Shown piece after piece: positions 31,297 to 39,573 of a stretch of DNA of 64,000 nucleotides (position 1 is the stretch's first letter; every line of letters begins with the position of its first letter). Under the pieces are notes generated by a model. It saw nothing but the letters and a program-made list of their open reading frames with translations. It searched no databases and was not told the DNA's origin. The DNA comes from Nocardia sp. NBC_00508. Lineage in GTDB: Bacteria > Actinomycetota > Actinomycetes > Mycobacteriales > Mycobacteriaceae. The stretch spans positions 4,526,001 to 4,590,000 of the forward strand of contig NZ_CP107852.1 in the NCBI RefSeq assembly GCF_036346875.1. Direction: 5' to 3'. Position numbers and translations under genes: made by a program.

Positions 31297-34200
31297 CCGC
31301 GGCCAACTCGTGCCAGCCGGCCCGCGCCCCCTCCTGAGTCGCCTCGGTGAACCCCGTGTCGCCGAGGCGGTTTCGCGTGGCCTGCTCGATCCTGGCCACA
31401 TCCGGTTGGGAACGATCCGACAGACCGCGCACGCCCGCGCTCGCCGCGAGCAGCCGCGCGGCCTGCTCGTACTGTTCCTCACGCAGCGCCAGATCCGCGA
31501 TCCCGACGAGCGCTTGGGCGATCAGGGGTGCGTGCCCCGCCTCGGACGCCGCCTGAAAGGCCGCGACCCGGTGTTCACGGGCATCGTCGAGATCCTCGGC
31601 AAGGTAGCCGAGCAGACTATGTTTCATTGCGCGGCCGATTGCCCGCTCGGCGTCATCGCCCAGTATCGCTGTCGCGACGTCGAGTTGCCGGTGTGCCTGC
31701 TCGGCGTTGCCGCTCCAGCGCGCGAGCTCCGCCTTCGACAACGCCAGCTCGGCCAGCACATTCGGCCAGGCAACTCGTTCCGCGGACCGCTGCGCCTCTG
31801 ACATGGCCGCCGCGCTCGACTCCGCATTGCCCAACAGCCAGTACAACTGGGCCTGCCGCGACCGCATCGGCACGACATCCTCGCTGGCGCCGATCTCGGT
31901 GACGACCGCGATCGCCTGTTCGTAGTGCTCGCACGCAGCGGCGAACTCGCCGCGCATGGCGATTCGATTCGCCAGCTCGGTCTGGGCGAACGAAATCCCC
32001 CACCGTTCGCCGAGCGCGCGGAACTCGGTGAGCGCCGTCTCGAGATATGTGTCCGCATCCCTACCGCCCTGGCCGAGCTGGATCCGCAATTTGCCGAGTT
32101 GCAGCCGACCGAGGGCGCGTACCCAGGGGTCCTCGTCGACCAGCAGTGCTTCCCACGCGGGCAGGATCGCGTCCGGCCCATGCAACATGCGTTCCAGTGG
32201 GGCGGTGAACCTCAGCACCGGGTGATGGCTCTGAACACGCCGACTGATTTCGTAAGCTTTGCGGATCCACTCCTCCGCATGGTGCTGGTCACTCTGCGGC
32301 CCGGAGATCACGAACTGTATGACGAACGCGTACACCACGGCCCGGATCTCGTCGGCCACCTCGCCGGGCATGGCCGTGGCCGCCATGATCAGCTCGTTGC
32401 CCTCCGCCTTGTGCCCGCCGAGCCACCAGTACCAGCCGGCGGCCGCGGCGAGCCGCATCGCCCCCTCTGTCTCGCCGGCCGCGAGCGCACCGCGCATCGC
32501 AGCAGCGATATTGCCGCGCTCGGCCTCGAGCGTGGCGAGCCATTCCAATTGCTCGGCGCGGCGCAGATGCGGATCCGCGATTTCGGCGAGTTCGGTGAAA
32601 TACGCGAGATGCGCACGGCGCGTCTGATCCGATTCCCCCGCCTCCGCGAGACGCTGCTCGGCGTACTCCTTGATGGTGCCGAGCATCCGGTAGCGCGGCG
32701 CCCGGTCGCCCTCGGTGAGCACCAGCGATTTCTCGGTCAGCGCGGTCAGCAACTCGAGCACCTCACCCGTCTCGACCGCCACATTCTTCCCGCCTCCCCG
32801 CCCATCGGGCCCACCCCCTGTGCCCCCGCAGATCCACTCGGCTGCTTCCAGACTCGCCCCGCCCGAGAACACCGAGAGCCTCCGCAGGACAATCCGTTCG
32901 GCGTCGGTGAGCAGCTCCCAGCTCCAGTCGATCACCGCGCGCAGCGTCCGGTGCCGTGGCAGCGCGGTACGGCTGCCGCCGGTCAGCAGGCGGAACCGGT
33001 CGTCGAGCCGATTGGCGAGCTGCTCGAGGGACATGGTGCGCAACCTGGCCGCGGCGAGTTCGATGGCCAGTGGCATCCCGTCCAGCGCCCGGCAGACGCG
33101 TGCCAAAGTCGACAATGTGTGGGCGTCGGTCGCGAGGTCCTTGCGCACCGCGCCGGCACGGTCGCGCAGCAGCCGGACGGCCGGAGAGGACTCGATCTCG
33201 CCCGGCCCGGCGTCCCCCTTCGGCAAGGCCAGCGGCACGACCGGCCACAGCGCCTCGCCGGTGATGCCGAGGGGTTCCCTGCTCGTCGCGAGGATCCGCA
33301 GCCGACTGCACTCTCCGAGCACTCGATGGGCGAATGTCGCCGCGGACTCGATCACGTGCTCGCAGTTGTCCAGAATCAGCAACATCGTCCGTTCGCGGAC
33401 CGCGGCAATGACCCGATCCGTCGGTTCCGCGTCCGGCGCCTCGCCGAGCAGCGCATCCCGCAGTCCGAGCGCGGCGAGCGTCGCTTGCGCCACATCACCG
33501 TCGGCGCCGATGGCCGCGAGTTCGACCAGCCAGGCCCCGTCCGGCAGGTCGCCGAGCAGCGTGCGCGCGGTTTCCGTGGCCAGTCTGGTCTTTCCCGAGC
33601 CGCCCGGCCCGATCAGGGTGGTGAGCCGATGTTCGGCGTTGAGTTCGCGGACCCCCGCGACATCGGAGTCCTTGCCGACGAAGCTGGTCAGCTCGGCACG
33701 CAAGTTGGTCTTCCGGTTCTCCTCCCGCCGTCCCAACTCGCCCCGCAGCAGCGCGACGTGCAATGCGGACAGCTCCGGTGCGGGGTCGACGCCCAGCTCG
33801 TCGGCCAGGGTTTCTCTCGTGCGCTCGTACACCAGCAGCGCCTCGGTGTCGCGACCGGTCGCGACGAGGGCACGCATCAACGCGGCGACAAGCCGTTCTC
33901 GCACCGGATGCGCGGCCACCGAGTCGGTCAGTTCCGTGACCAGCTCCGCACCATGGCCGAGGCCGATCTCCGCATCGAACCGATCCTCCATGGCAGTCAG
34001 GCGTAGCCCTTCGAGCCGGGTGACCGCCGCGTCGAACGCGGCACTCTCCTGCAGGCCGACGTCCTGCATGGCCGTACCGCGCCACAATGCGAGGGCCTCG
34101 CGCAGCCGCTGTACCCCTCGTGGATCCTCGTCATTGTGGGCCTGGGCCACGAGGCGTTCGAACCGCACGGCGTCGACAGCGTCGGGTTGCACCCTCAACC

Positions 34201-34459
34201 GGTATCCGTCCGTCTGCCCCTCGACCAACCCTTCCGGCAGCGCCTTCCGCAGCCGGGAAGTCAAGCGTTGCAAGGCATTCGCCGCGTCGGAGGGCGGGTG
34301 TTCACCCCAGATCCAGTCGATGAGCGTTGCCTTCGGGACTGCGTGACCTGGTTCGAGTGCGAGGGCGGTCAACAGCCCGCGCAGCCGCGCGCCCGGCACG
34401 TCGGCGAAAACGCCGTCGTCCGTGCGAACCTCGAATGGTCCAAGGATCCCGATCTGCAC
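31280..34459 (-). CDS. AfsR-like SARP transcriptional regulator (wHTH-BTAD-NB-ARC-TPR)
   Basis: Starting at GTG 34459 (MQIGILGPFEVRTDDGVFAD) the protein is 1059 residues. It has an OmpR-like DNA-binding domain (about 1-95), the bacterial transcriptional activation domain (about 100-245), an NB-ARC ATPase with P-loop GPGGSGKTRLATETART and Walker B MLLILDNCEH, and helical TPR-like repeats to the C-terminus. This is the AfsR architecture, an ATP-gated activator of secondary metabolism or export. The frame is open to 34684 but sequence before 34459 is not conserved in style. It lies between the transporter and P450 operons, whose promoters carry a common triple repeat, so it probably activates both. 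Confidence 0.9.
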   Translation of the reverse strand: MQIGILGPFEVRTDDGVFADVPGARLRGLLTALALEPGHAVPKATLIDWIWGEHPPSDAANALQRLTSRLRKALPEGLVEGQTDGYRLRVQPDAVDAVRFERLVAQAHNDEDPRGVQRLREALALWRGTAMQDVGLQESAAFDAAVTRLEGLRLTAMEDRFDAEIGLGHGAELVTELTDSVAAHPVRERLVAALMRALVATGRDTEALLVYERTRETLADELGVDPAPELSALHVALLRGELGRREENRKTNLRAELTSFVGKDSDVAGVRELNAEHRLTTLIGPGGSGKTRLATETARTLLGDLPDGAWLVELAAIGADGDVAQATLAALGLRDALLGEAPDAEPTDRVIAAVRERTMLLILDNCEHVIESAATFAHRVLGECSRLRILATSREPLGITGEALWPVVPLALPKGDAGPGEIESSPAVRLLRDRAGAVRKDLATDAHTLSTLARVCRALDGMPLAIELAAARLRTMSLEQLANRLDDRFRLLTGGSRTALPRHRTLRAVIDWSWELLTDAERIVLRRLSVFSGGASLEAAEWICGGTGGGPDGRGGGKNVAVETGEVLELLTALTEKSLVLTEGDRAPRYRMLGTIKEYAEQRLAEAGESDQTRRAHLAYFTELAEIADPHLRRAEQLEWLATLEAERGNIAAAMRGALAAGETEGAMRLAAAAGWYWWLGGHKAEGNELIMAATAMPGEVADEIRAVVYAFVIQFVISGPQSDQHHAEEWIRKAYEISRRVQSHHPVLRFTAPLERMLHGPDAILPAWEALLVDEDPWVRALGRLQLGKLRIQLGQGGRDADTYLETALTEFRALGERWGISFAQTELANRIAMRGEFAAACEHYEQAIAVVTEIGASEDVVPMRSRQAQLYWLLGNAESSAAAMSEAQRSAERVAWPNVLAELALSKAELARWSGNAEQAHRQLDVATAILGDDAERAIGRAMKHSLLGYLAEDLDDAREHRVAAFQAASEAGHAPLIAQALVGIADLALREEQYEQAARLLAASAGVRGLSDRSQPDVARIEQATRNRLGDTGFTEATQEGARAGWHELAAVTLAC

Positions 34460-34703
34460 CTGGCCGATCTTGCCACGGGCAATCTGCCGACGCGGCGCAG
34501 AAAGCTGCCGCGGTACCGGGCCCTGGGCTGGTATGAGCAGCTCGTCGTCGATCGTCCGTGGCGTCGGCCGATTGTTCTGGTTGTCTGCCGAAGCGCCGTC
34601 GAACTTCGCAATGTCCCTGGATGGTTCAGGCGTCGTCTGTCCGATAGCGGTCGGGGGTCGTCGTCGCACGGGCCAGCCGACCACGGCTCCGACACCCGGC
34701 CGG

Positions 34704-34731
34704 TGTCAGGGCCGTGACAGTCGTATGTCAG
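34704..34731 (+). promoter_or_regulatory. SARP-type triple direct repeat before P450
   Basis: TGTCAG (34704), TGACAG (34715) and TGTCAG (34726) are again spaced by exactly 11 bp, 48 bp before the P450 start. Intervening bases resemble those of the transporter site (GGGCCG, then GTCGTA). Confidence 0.75.
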
Positions 34732-34778
34732 GTCCGTCGGCGAGTGTGGTCGAAACAACCGCCACGAAAGGAAAACCG

Positions 34779-36005
34779 ATGAGCCAGATGATTTCCGTCC
34801 CGCACGGCCTCCCCATGGATCGCGATGCGGGCCCCTTCGACCCGCCCAGCCAGATCACCCGGCTCCGCGAGGCTCGCCCCGTCAGCCCCATGGTCTTCCC
34901 CGACGGTCACGAAGGCTGGCTCGTCACCGGCTACGACGCGGTCCGCCAGCTCATGGCCGACACCCGGTTCAGCTCCCGCCAGGACATCGGCATCGTCCAC
35001 GTGCCGTACGAGACCCCTGGCATGCCCGCCGCCACCGAACCGTCCCCGCAGATCCCGGGCTTGTTCATCGCCATGGACCCGCCGGACCACACCCGGCTGC
35101 GGCGCAAGCTCACCGGCGCCTTCACCGTCAGACGCATGAAGCAGCTCGAAGAGCAGATCATCGACATCGCCGAGCGGCAGCTGGACGAGATGGCGCGTCT
35201 TACTCCGCCGGTCGACCTGGTCAAGGAGTTCGCGCTGCCGGTGCCCTCGCTGGTGATCTGCGAACTGCTCGGTGTCCCCTACGTGGACCGGGAGAACTTC
35301 CAGGTCAACTCCGCCAAGTTCCTGGTCAAGGACCAGTCGCTCGAGGAGAAGATGGCCGCGTACGGCGCGATGACCACGTACCTCGCCGAACTGGTCACAC
35401 GGAAACGCGCCGAGCCCGGCGAGGACATACTGTCCGACCTGGCCCGCCATGATGATCTCACCATCGAGGAGCTGACCGGCATCGCCTTCCTGCTGCTGCT
35501 CGCCGGCCACGAAACCACCGCCAACATGCTGGCACTGGGCACCTTCGCGCTCCTGGAGCACCCCGAGCAGCTGGCCGAACTGCGCGCCGACCCGGACCTG
35601 ATCCCCGATGCCGTCGAGGAACTCATGCGCTACCTGTCCGTTGCCGACATCTTCTATCGCTACGCCACCGACGACATCGAACTCGGCGGTGAAACGATCG
35701 GCAAGGGATCGACCGTCGTCGTCTCACTGCTGGCTGCCAACCGCGACCCCCGGCGCTTCGACAACCCCGACACCCTGGACGTCCACCGCAAGGCCCGTGG
35801 TCACCTGTCCTTCGGCCACGGCGTCCACCAATGCCTCGGCCAGCAACTGGCCCGCATCGAGATGCGCGCCGGTTTCGCCGGACTCCTGCGCCGCTTCCCG
35901 ACATTCGAACTCGCCATCCACGCCGGCGAGGTGAGGCTCAGGACCGACATGAACATCTACGGCGTCCACGAACTGCCGGTCACCTGGACGGAAACGGCCC
36001 GATAG
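34779..36005 (+). CDS. Cytochrome P450 (CYP105/107-like)
   Basis: The 408-residue P450 has the I-helix oxygen-activation motif LLLLAGHETTAN, K-helix ExxR within EELMRYLS, and heme loop FGHGVHQCLGQQLAR with the ligand Cys near residue 352. It is soluble, so it would hydroxylate a small hydrophobic molecule using electrons from the ferredoxin encoded 36 bp downstream. ATG 34779 is preceded by AAAGGAAAA. The SARP-type operator upstream places it in the same regulon as the exporter. Substrate unknown. Confidence 0.92.
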   Translation: MSQMISVPHGLPMDRDAGPFDPPSQITRLREARPVSPMVFPDGHEGWLVTGYDAVRQLMADTRFSSRQDIGIVHVPYETPGMPAATEPSPQIPGLFIAMDPPDHTRLRRKLTGAFTVRRMKQLEEQIIDIAERQLDEMARLTPPVDLVKEFALPVPSLVICELLGVPYVDRENFQVNSAKFLVKDQSLEEKMAAYGAMTTYLAELVTRKRAEPGEDILSDLARHDDLTIEELTGIAFLLLLAGHETTANMLALGTFALLEHPEQLAELRADPDLIPDAVEELMRYLSVADIFYRYATDDIELGGETIGKGSTVVVSLLAANRDPRRFDNPDTLDVHRKARGHLSFGHGVHQCLGQQLARIEMRAGFAGLLRRFPTFELAIHAGEVRLRTDMNIYGVHELPVTWTETAR

Positions 36006-36041
36006 AATCGTCGGCCGAGCGTCACGAAGGAGATGACGAGG

Positions 36042-36236
36042 ATGCGAATCTCGGCGGATCGGGAGCGCTGTATCGGTGCGGGCATGTGCGCCCTTATCGC
36101 GTCGGAGGTCTTCGATCAAGACGAGAACGACGGCAGGGTGCGGTTGCTCGACCATGCACCGCAGCGCAGTGACGCCGCAGTGCGGGAGGCCGTGGAGGCT
36201 TGCCCGTCCGGGGCACTCGCGGTCGACGAGTCCTGA
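36042..36236 (+). CDS. [3Fe-4S]-type ferredoxin, P450 partner
   Basis: From ATG 36042 (AAGGAG nine nt upstream) the 64-residue protein has three ligand cysteines: RCIGAGMC gives two, and EACPSGAL the third, with Gly or Ala replacing the fourth. This matches [3Fe-4S] ferredoxins that feed bacterial P450s. It follows the P450 gene closely and forms an operon with it. Confidence 0.9.
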   Translation: MRISADRERCIGAGMCALIASEVFDQDENDGRVRLLDHAPQRSDAAVREAVEACPSGALAVDES

Positions 36237-36585
36237 GACCGGGCGGCTGTTCGGTAGTCCGAGCCCGTGTTGCCGCCGAGTGCGTCTCCGCCATGATCGA
36301 GCAACCTCCGAAGACGCCCGTAGCAGGGCGCCGCATCGCCCCTGATCCGAAACCGAGCCGGAGTGGGCGGCAACTTGAATGCCCATCTTGGGCAGTGGGA
36401 ATGCGGCTGGACTGAACGCCTGTTTCTTGCACGACGCGTCGATGTTCGCTCCACGCGTGGGATGTGCGCCCGACTCGGCGGTCGGGTTCGAATTGGTCGC
36501 GCTCGGCTTGCTGGTCGACCGGCACGAGGACTCGGTCCCCATGAATGCGCACAGCACTGTCGGGAGGTTCTGCTACGAATTCGTT
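36237..36585. other. Intergenic stretch, no gene seen
   Basis: About 350 bp. The frame of the next gene is open from 36379, and an earlier start (36379 or 36541) cannot be excluded. No terminator or promoter motif stands out. Confidence 0.4.
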
Positions 36586-38172
36586 ATGGATTTGTACGCG
36601 GTGTTGCTCGAGTTGGCGGACCCGCAGACCCGTAACGCCGCCACGGATACACTCGTCGGCGGGGGCCGAGCTGTGGTCGAACCGCTGGTCGCGCAGCTCT
36701 TGGCGCCCGAACCATTCGTCGATGACGAGATCATCGTTTCGGTATTGCACCGCATCGGCCCGCCCGCATATCGGCGGCTTACCGAAGCGATCGCGAACGC
36801 GCTGCTGCTCGACGAGCCGGAGCGGATCCGAAGAATTCTTGAACTCTGCTGTATCGCAATGGATTTGCCCACCGATGACCTGGAGAAGGTGGCGACCTAC
36901 GCCGATGGGATCGTCAATGGTGATGCGAAGGCCGAGCGTGGTGAGCATGGCTGGCCGCTCGGGCCGGAGAATGTCGCCACGCGGATCGGCGATGATCGGG
37001 CGGTCGCTTACGCGCCGCTGCTGATTCCGGTGCTGGCCCACGCCTCGGCTCGCTACAAGGCCGCAGAGGCTTTCGCGAAGCTGGGTCCCGCTACGCTGTC
37101 ACTGTTGCATGCCACGAGGCGCGCACCGATTCCGGAGCGCCGCGGTGCTCTGCTGGCGCTGGTGCGGCTCGGATGGCGGCAACTCGACACACCCGATCTC
37201 ACCGCGTTGGCACGGCTCATCGCCGCGAAGATTGCCGTAGCGACACCAAGACCCATTGTGCCTCAAGGCGAATGGTATGCCGTCGAGACCGACGATCAAG
37301 CCGCTGTGCTCGACGCGTTCGACCTCCACGATTCGATTCCCGCGACCTGGTGCATGGGCACCCAACTCTGGCGCAACGCCACGCCGTATAGGCCGTTCGA
37401 ACAGGACCACTCCGAACACCGCGACTGTACCCGCATGTACGTCAGCCCGGTATTGAACGGCTGGACACTGGTTTTCGGCAATCCTGTGCTGACGCGCGAG
37501 GGCGACGCCCACGAGCGCGAGATCGAGCTGAGGCGACGGCACCCGATCACGATCGAGGATGTGATCGAGATAGACCCGCCCTCTGAGCGTGAGCTTCGAG
37601 AATCCCGCTGTATCGAGCTGAGCAGGCGATTCGGGCGCGCGCAGTGGTACAGCCTGATAGAGGATGGTGGCTGCGGCGACCGGTGGGGATGGTGCATGGC
37701 CGAGCACGGTCGACTACAGCGCTACTACGAACACGACTGGTACCAAGACGACGCCGATCGGAATTTCGACAATTTCGGCGCGCCACATCCCGCCGAAGCC
37801 GGTCTGCGATATCACGACGTGCGGCAGTGGTTGTCCGACAACGGATTCAACGGAGACGAGTGGGACGCCTACACCCGCGATGCGATGGTTCGCGTCGAAA
37901 ACGCGGAACCGACACCGTGGGGTGCCCCTCGACCGCTCGACGACCACAGCCTGTGGCGCCAGTTCCAGCAGGTGACCGGAATCCCCGATCTGGCGACACC
38001 ACTCAATGTCGCCGCGAAGGCGTCGGTCGACCCAGCCGGGTTCGGTCCGCACACGCGCGTGCAGGGTCACGGCGTACTCGCGCTCACCGTTTGCGGCCTG
38101 CGCAAGGGCCATCACGGCGCATTCTCCATCGATGAAGAATGGATCAACCCCGTGTCCGTGATCATTGAATGA
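36586..38172 (+). CDS. Large protein of unknown function with HEAT-like N-terminus
   Basis: Taken from ATG 36586 the protein is 528 residues; in-frame ATGs at 36541 and 36379 are alternatives. The first 220 or so residues are alpha-helical with HEAT-like spacing (LVAQLLAPEPFVDDEIIVSV, VLAHASARYKAAEAFAKLGP). The C-terminal part has a WTLVFGNP segment, then ELSRRFGRAQWYSLIEDGG and GDRWGWCMAEHGRLQRYYEH. That pattern resembles stand-alone Streptomyces proteins of unknown role, with some likeness to toxin-immunity folds. There is no signal peptide. Codon use is somewhat more relaxed than that of its neighbours, suggesting transfer. I assign no function. Confidence 0.6.
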   Translation: MDLYAVLLELADPQTRNAATDTLVGGGRAVVEPLVAQLLAPEPFVDDEIIVSVLHRIGPPAYRRLTEAIANALLLDEPERIRRILELCCIAMDLPTDDLEKVATYADGIVNGDAKAERGEHGWPLGPENVATRIGDDRAVAYAPLLIPVLAHASARYKAAEAFAKLGPATLSLLHATRRAPIPERRGALLALVRLGWRQLDTPDLTALARLIAAKIAVATPRPIVPQGEWYAVETDDQAAVLDAFDLHDSIPATWCMGTQLWRNATPYRPFEQDHSEHRDCTRMYVSPVLNGWTLVFGNPVLTREGDAHEREIELRRRHPITIEDVIEIDPPSERELRESRCIELSRRFGRAQWYSLIEDGGCGDRWGWCMAEHGRLQRYYEHDWYQDDADRNFDNFGAPHPAEAGLRYHDVRQWLSDNGFNGDEWDAYTRDAMVRVENAEPTPWGAPRPLDDHSLWRQFQQVTGIPDLATPLNVAAKASVDPAGFGPHTRVQGHGVLALTVCGLRKGHHGAFSIDEEWINPVSVIIE

Positions 38173-38206
38173 TTTGACCAGCATTTGAAAGCGCAGACTT
38201 ACGTAC

Positions 38207-38539
38207 GTGGTTGCTTTCAGAGACGTCGATATGACGATCCTCGGTGATCCGATGCGGCAGGTGATCTTCGAACGACTCGCCCGGCGACCGTCATCGGTCG
38301 GCGATCTGGCGGAGTCGTTGCCGATCACCCGTCAGGCTGTTTCCCAGCATCTGCGGGTGCTCAAGGACGGGGGACTGGTGGTGGCCACACCGGAGGGCAC
38401 GCGGCGGATCTACCGGATCAACCCGGATGGACTGGCCGCGATCCAGGCGTATTTCCAGTGGATCTGGGACGACGCACTGACCAGTTTTCAGAAGGCCGCG
38501 GACGCGGCGGCCGCCGATCCCGAACAGGAGACCTCATGA
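38207..38539 (+). CDS. ArsR-family transcriptional regulator
   Basis: The 110-residue protein is a single winged-helix domain of ArsR type: ILGDPMRQVIFERLARRP, VGDLAESLPITRQAVSQHLR and LVVATPEGTRRIYRINP. No metal-binding Cys motif (ELCVCD) is present, so it belongs to the metal-independent subgroup usually paired with an AHSA1/SRPBCC gene. Such a gene follows with a 4-bp overlap but is broken. Confidence 0.88.
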   Translation: MVAFRDVDMTILGDPMRQVIFERLARRPSSVGDLAESLPITRQAVSQHLRVLKDGGLVVATPEGTRRIYRINPDGLAAIQAYFQWIWDDALTSFQKAADAAAADPEQETS

Positions 38540-38825
38540 CTACCCACCCTTCCCACTCTGCAGGGCAAAGCCAGCGTGGCGATGCCGGTTGAGAGGCCTT
38601 CGCCTTCTTCACCGAGTCCTTCGGCAGCTGGTGGCCCGCCGCCTATCGCATCGGCCAGGCCGAACTGGCCGAGGCGATCCTCGAACCCGGCGAGGGCGGT
38701 CGCTGGTACGAGCGCGGCGTCGACGGCAGCGAATGCGACTGGGGCCACGTGCTCACCTGGGACCCGCCCCACCGGCTCGTGGTGACCTGGCAGATCAACG
38801 GCCACTGGCAATTCGAAGTCAGCGC
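38536..38825 (+). pseudogene. Broken AHSA1/SRPBCC gene
   Basis: The ATG at 38536 overlaps the ArsR stop. Translation gives MTTHPSHSAG and then, in the +1 frame, GKASVAMPVER (about 38569-38600). Back in the first frame it reads AFAFFTESFGSWWPAAYRIG, then GGRWYERGVDGSECDWG and LTWDPPHRLVVTWQINGHWQ. That is a clear AHSA1 domain, but a pair of opposite small indels leaves an in-frame TGA at 38590, and the gene lacks its last 50-60 codons where it meets the MarR gene. The partner of the ArsR regulator is thus dead. Confidence 0.8.
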
Positions 38826-38827
38826 CG

Positions 38828-39352
38828 TTACTCGTCCGCTTTTGCTGCGTATCGGGCGAGGTTGTTCTCCAGTGCACGCAGCGCTTGCAAACTCTGAGCC
38901 CTCTGGGCGGCGTCGAGGGTGCCGACCGCGGCGTTCTCGAGTTCGGTCCAGATGCTTTCGACCTCCCGGCGCAGGGCTCGGCTGGCGGCGGTCGGCTCGA
39001 TCAGGGTGGCGCGTTTGTCGTCCGGGCACGGACGGCGGCGGACGAAGCCCGCGTTTTCCAAGCGTTTGATGGTTCTGGTCATGGTGGCCGCGTCGGAATC
39101 GAGTAGGTGTACCAGGTCGGTCTGGCGTTGCGGACCCAGTTCCCATAGCTGCATCATCACCAGTTCCTGTCCGGTGTGCAGGCCAACTCGGCGAAGCAGG
39201 TGTCCGGCGATCATCCGATGCAGGCGGGCGACTCGGAAGATGCCGTGACTGATCGGACCCACCTCGGCGCTGGCGGGCACCGGCACGGTCGCCGTGCCGA
39301 GCGTTTCGTCGGCCGGTTGATCCCGAGCGTCTCGGTGCTTCGGGTGCTGCAT
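38828..39352 (-). CDS. MarR-family transcriptional regulator
   Basis: The 174-residue protein has the MarR winged helix: LVMMQLWELGPQRQTDLVHL, LDSDAATMTRTIKRLENAGF and RRRPCPDDKRATLIEPT. It is likely a repressor of the divergent quinone oxidoreductase gene, since two palindromes lie in the region between them. Its 3-prime end abuts the truncated AHSA1 gene, so an insertion or deletion here may have cut that gene. Confidence 0.88.
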   Translation of the reverse strand: MQHPKHRDARDQPADETLGTATVPVPASAEVGPISHGIFRVARLHRMIAGHLLRRVGLHTGQELVMMQLWELGPQRQTDLVHLLDSDAATMTRTIKRLENAGFVRRRPCPDDKRATLIEPTAASRALRREVESIWTELENAAVGTLDAAQRAQSLQALRALENNLARYAAKADE

Positions 39353-39448
39353 TCGGTGTCGCCTCCATTTTCATTGATCGAACAGTAGACACTGTAGTGC
39401 CAGCCTGCTGCGCCGGACTAGTGGTCGTGGGCTGACCTATACTGGCGA

Positions 39449-39475
39449 TATGACAATCATATGATCCATGTCATA
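39449..39475. promoter_or_regulatory. Inverted repeat, candidate MarR operator 1
   Basis: TATGACA and TGTCATA are separated by 13 bp, about 100 bp after the MarR start and 100 bp before the oxidoreductase. The spacing suits a MarR dimer. Confidence 0.5.
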
Positions 39476-39501
39476 CGGACTCCAGGAATGGTCTGATCAA
39501 T

Positions 39502-39521
39502 TTACCTGTTCGAACAGGTAA
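39502..39521. promoter_or_regulatory. Perfect 20-bp palindrome, candidate MarR operator 2
   Basis: TTACCTGTTCGAACAGGTAA is a perfect palindrome 52 bp before the oxidoreductase start, a likely repressor site. Confidence 0.6.
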
Positions 39522-39573
39522 CCTCGCAACTCCTGATCCGAGGTGCTCCTCCCCGACAGCAAGGAACCAAGTG

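Noticed and set aside
36094..37041. Minus-strand frame of 315 residues overlapping the ferredoxin and the unknown protein
   Set aside because: It covers parts of two well-supported plus-strand genes and shows no motif.
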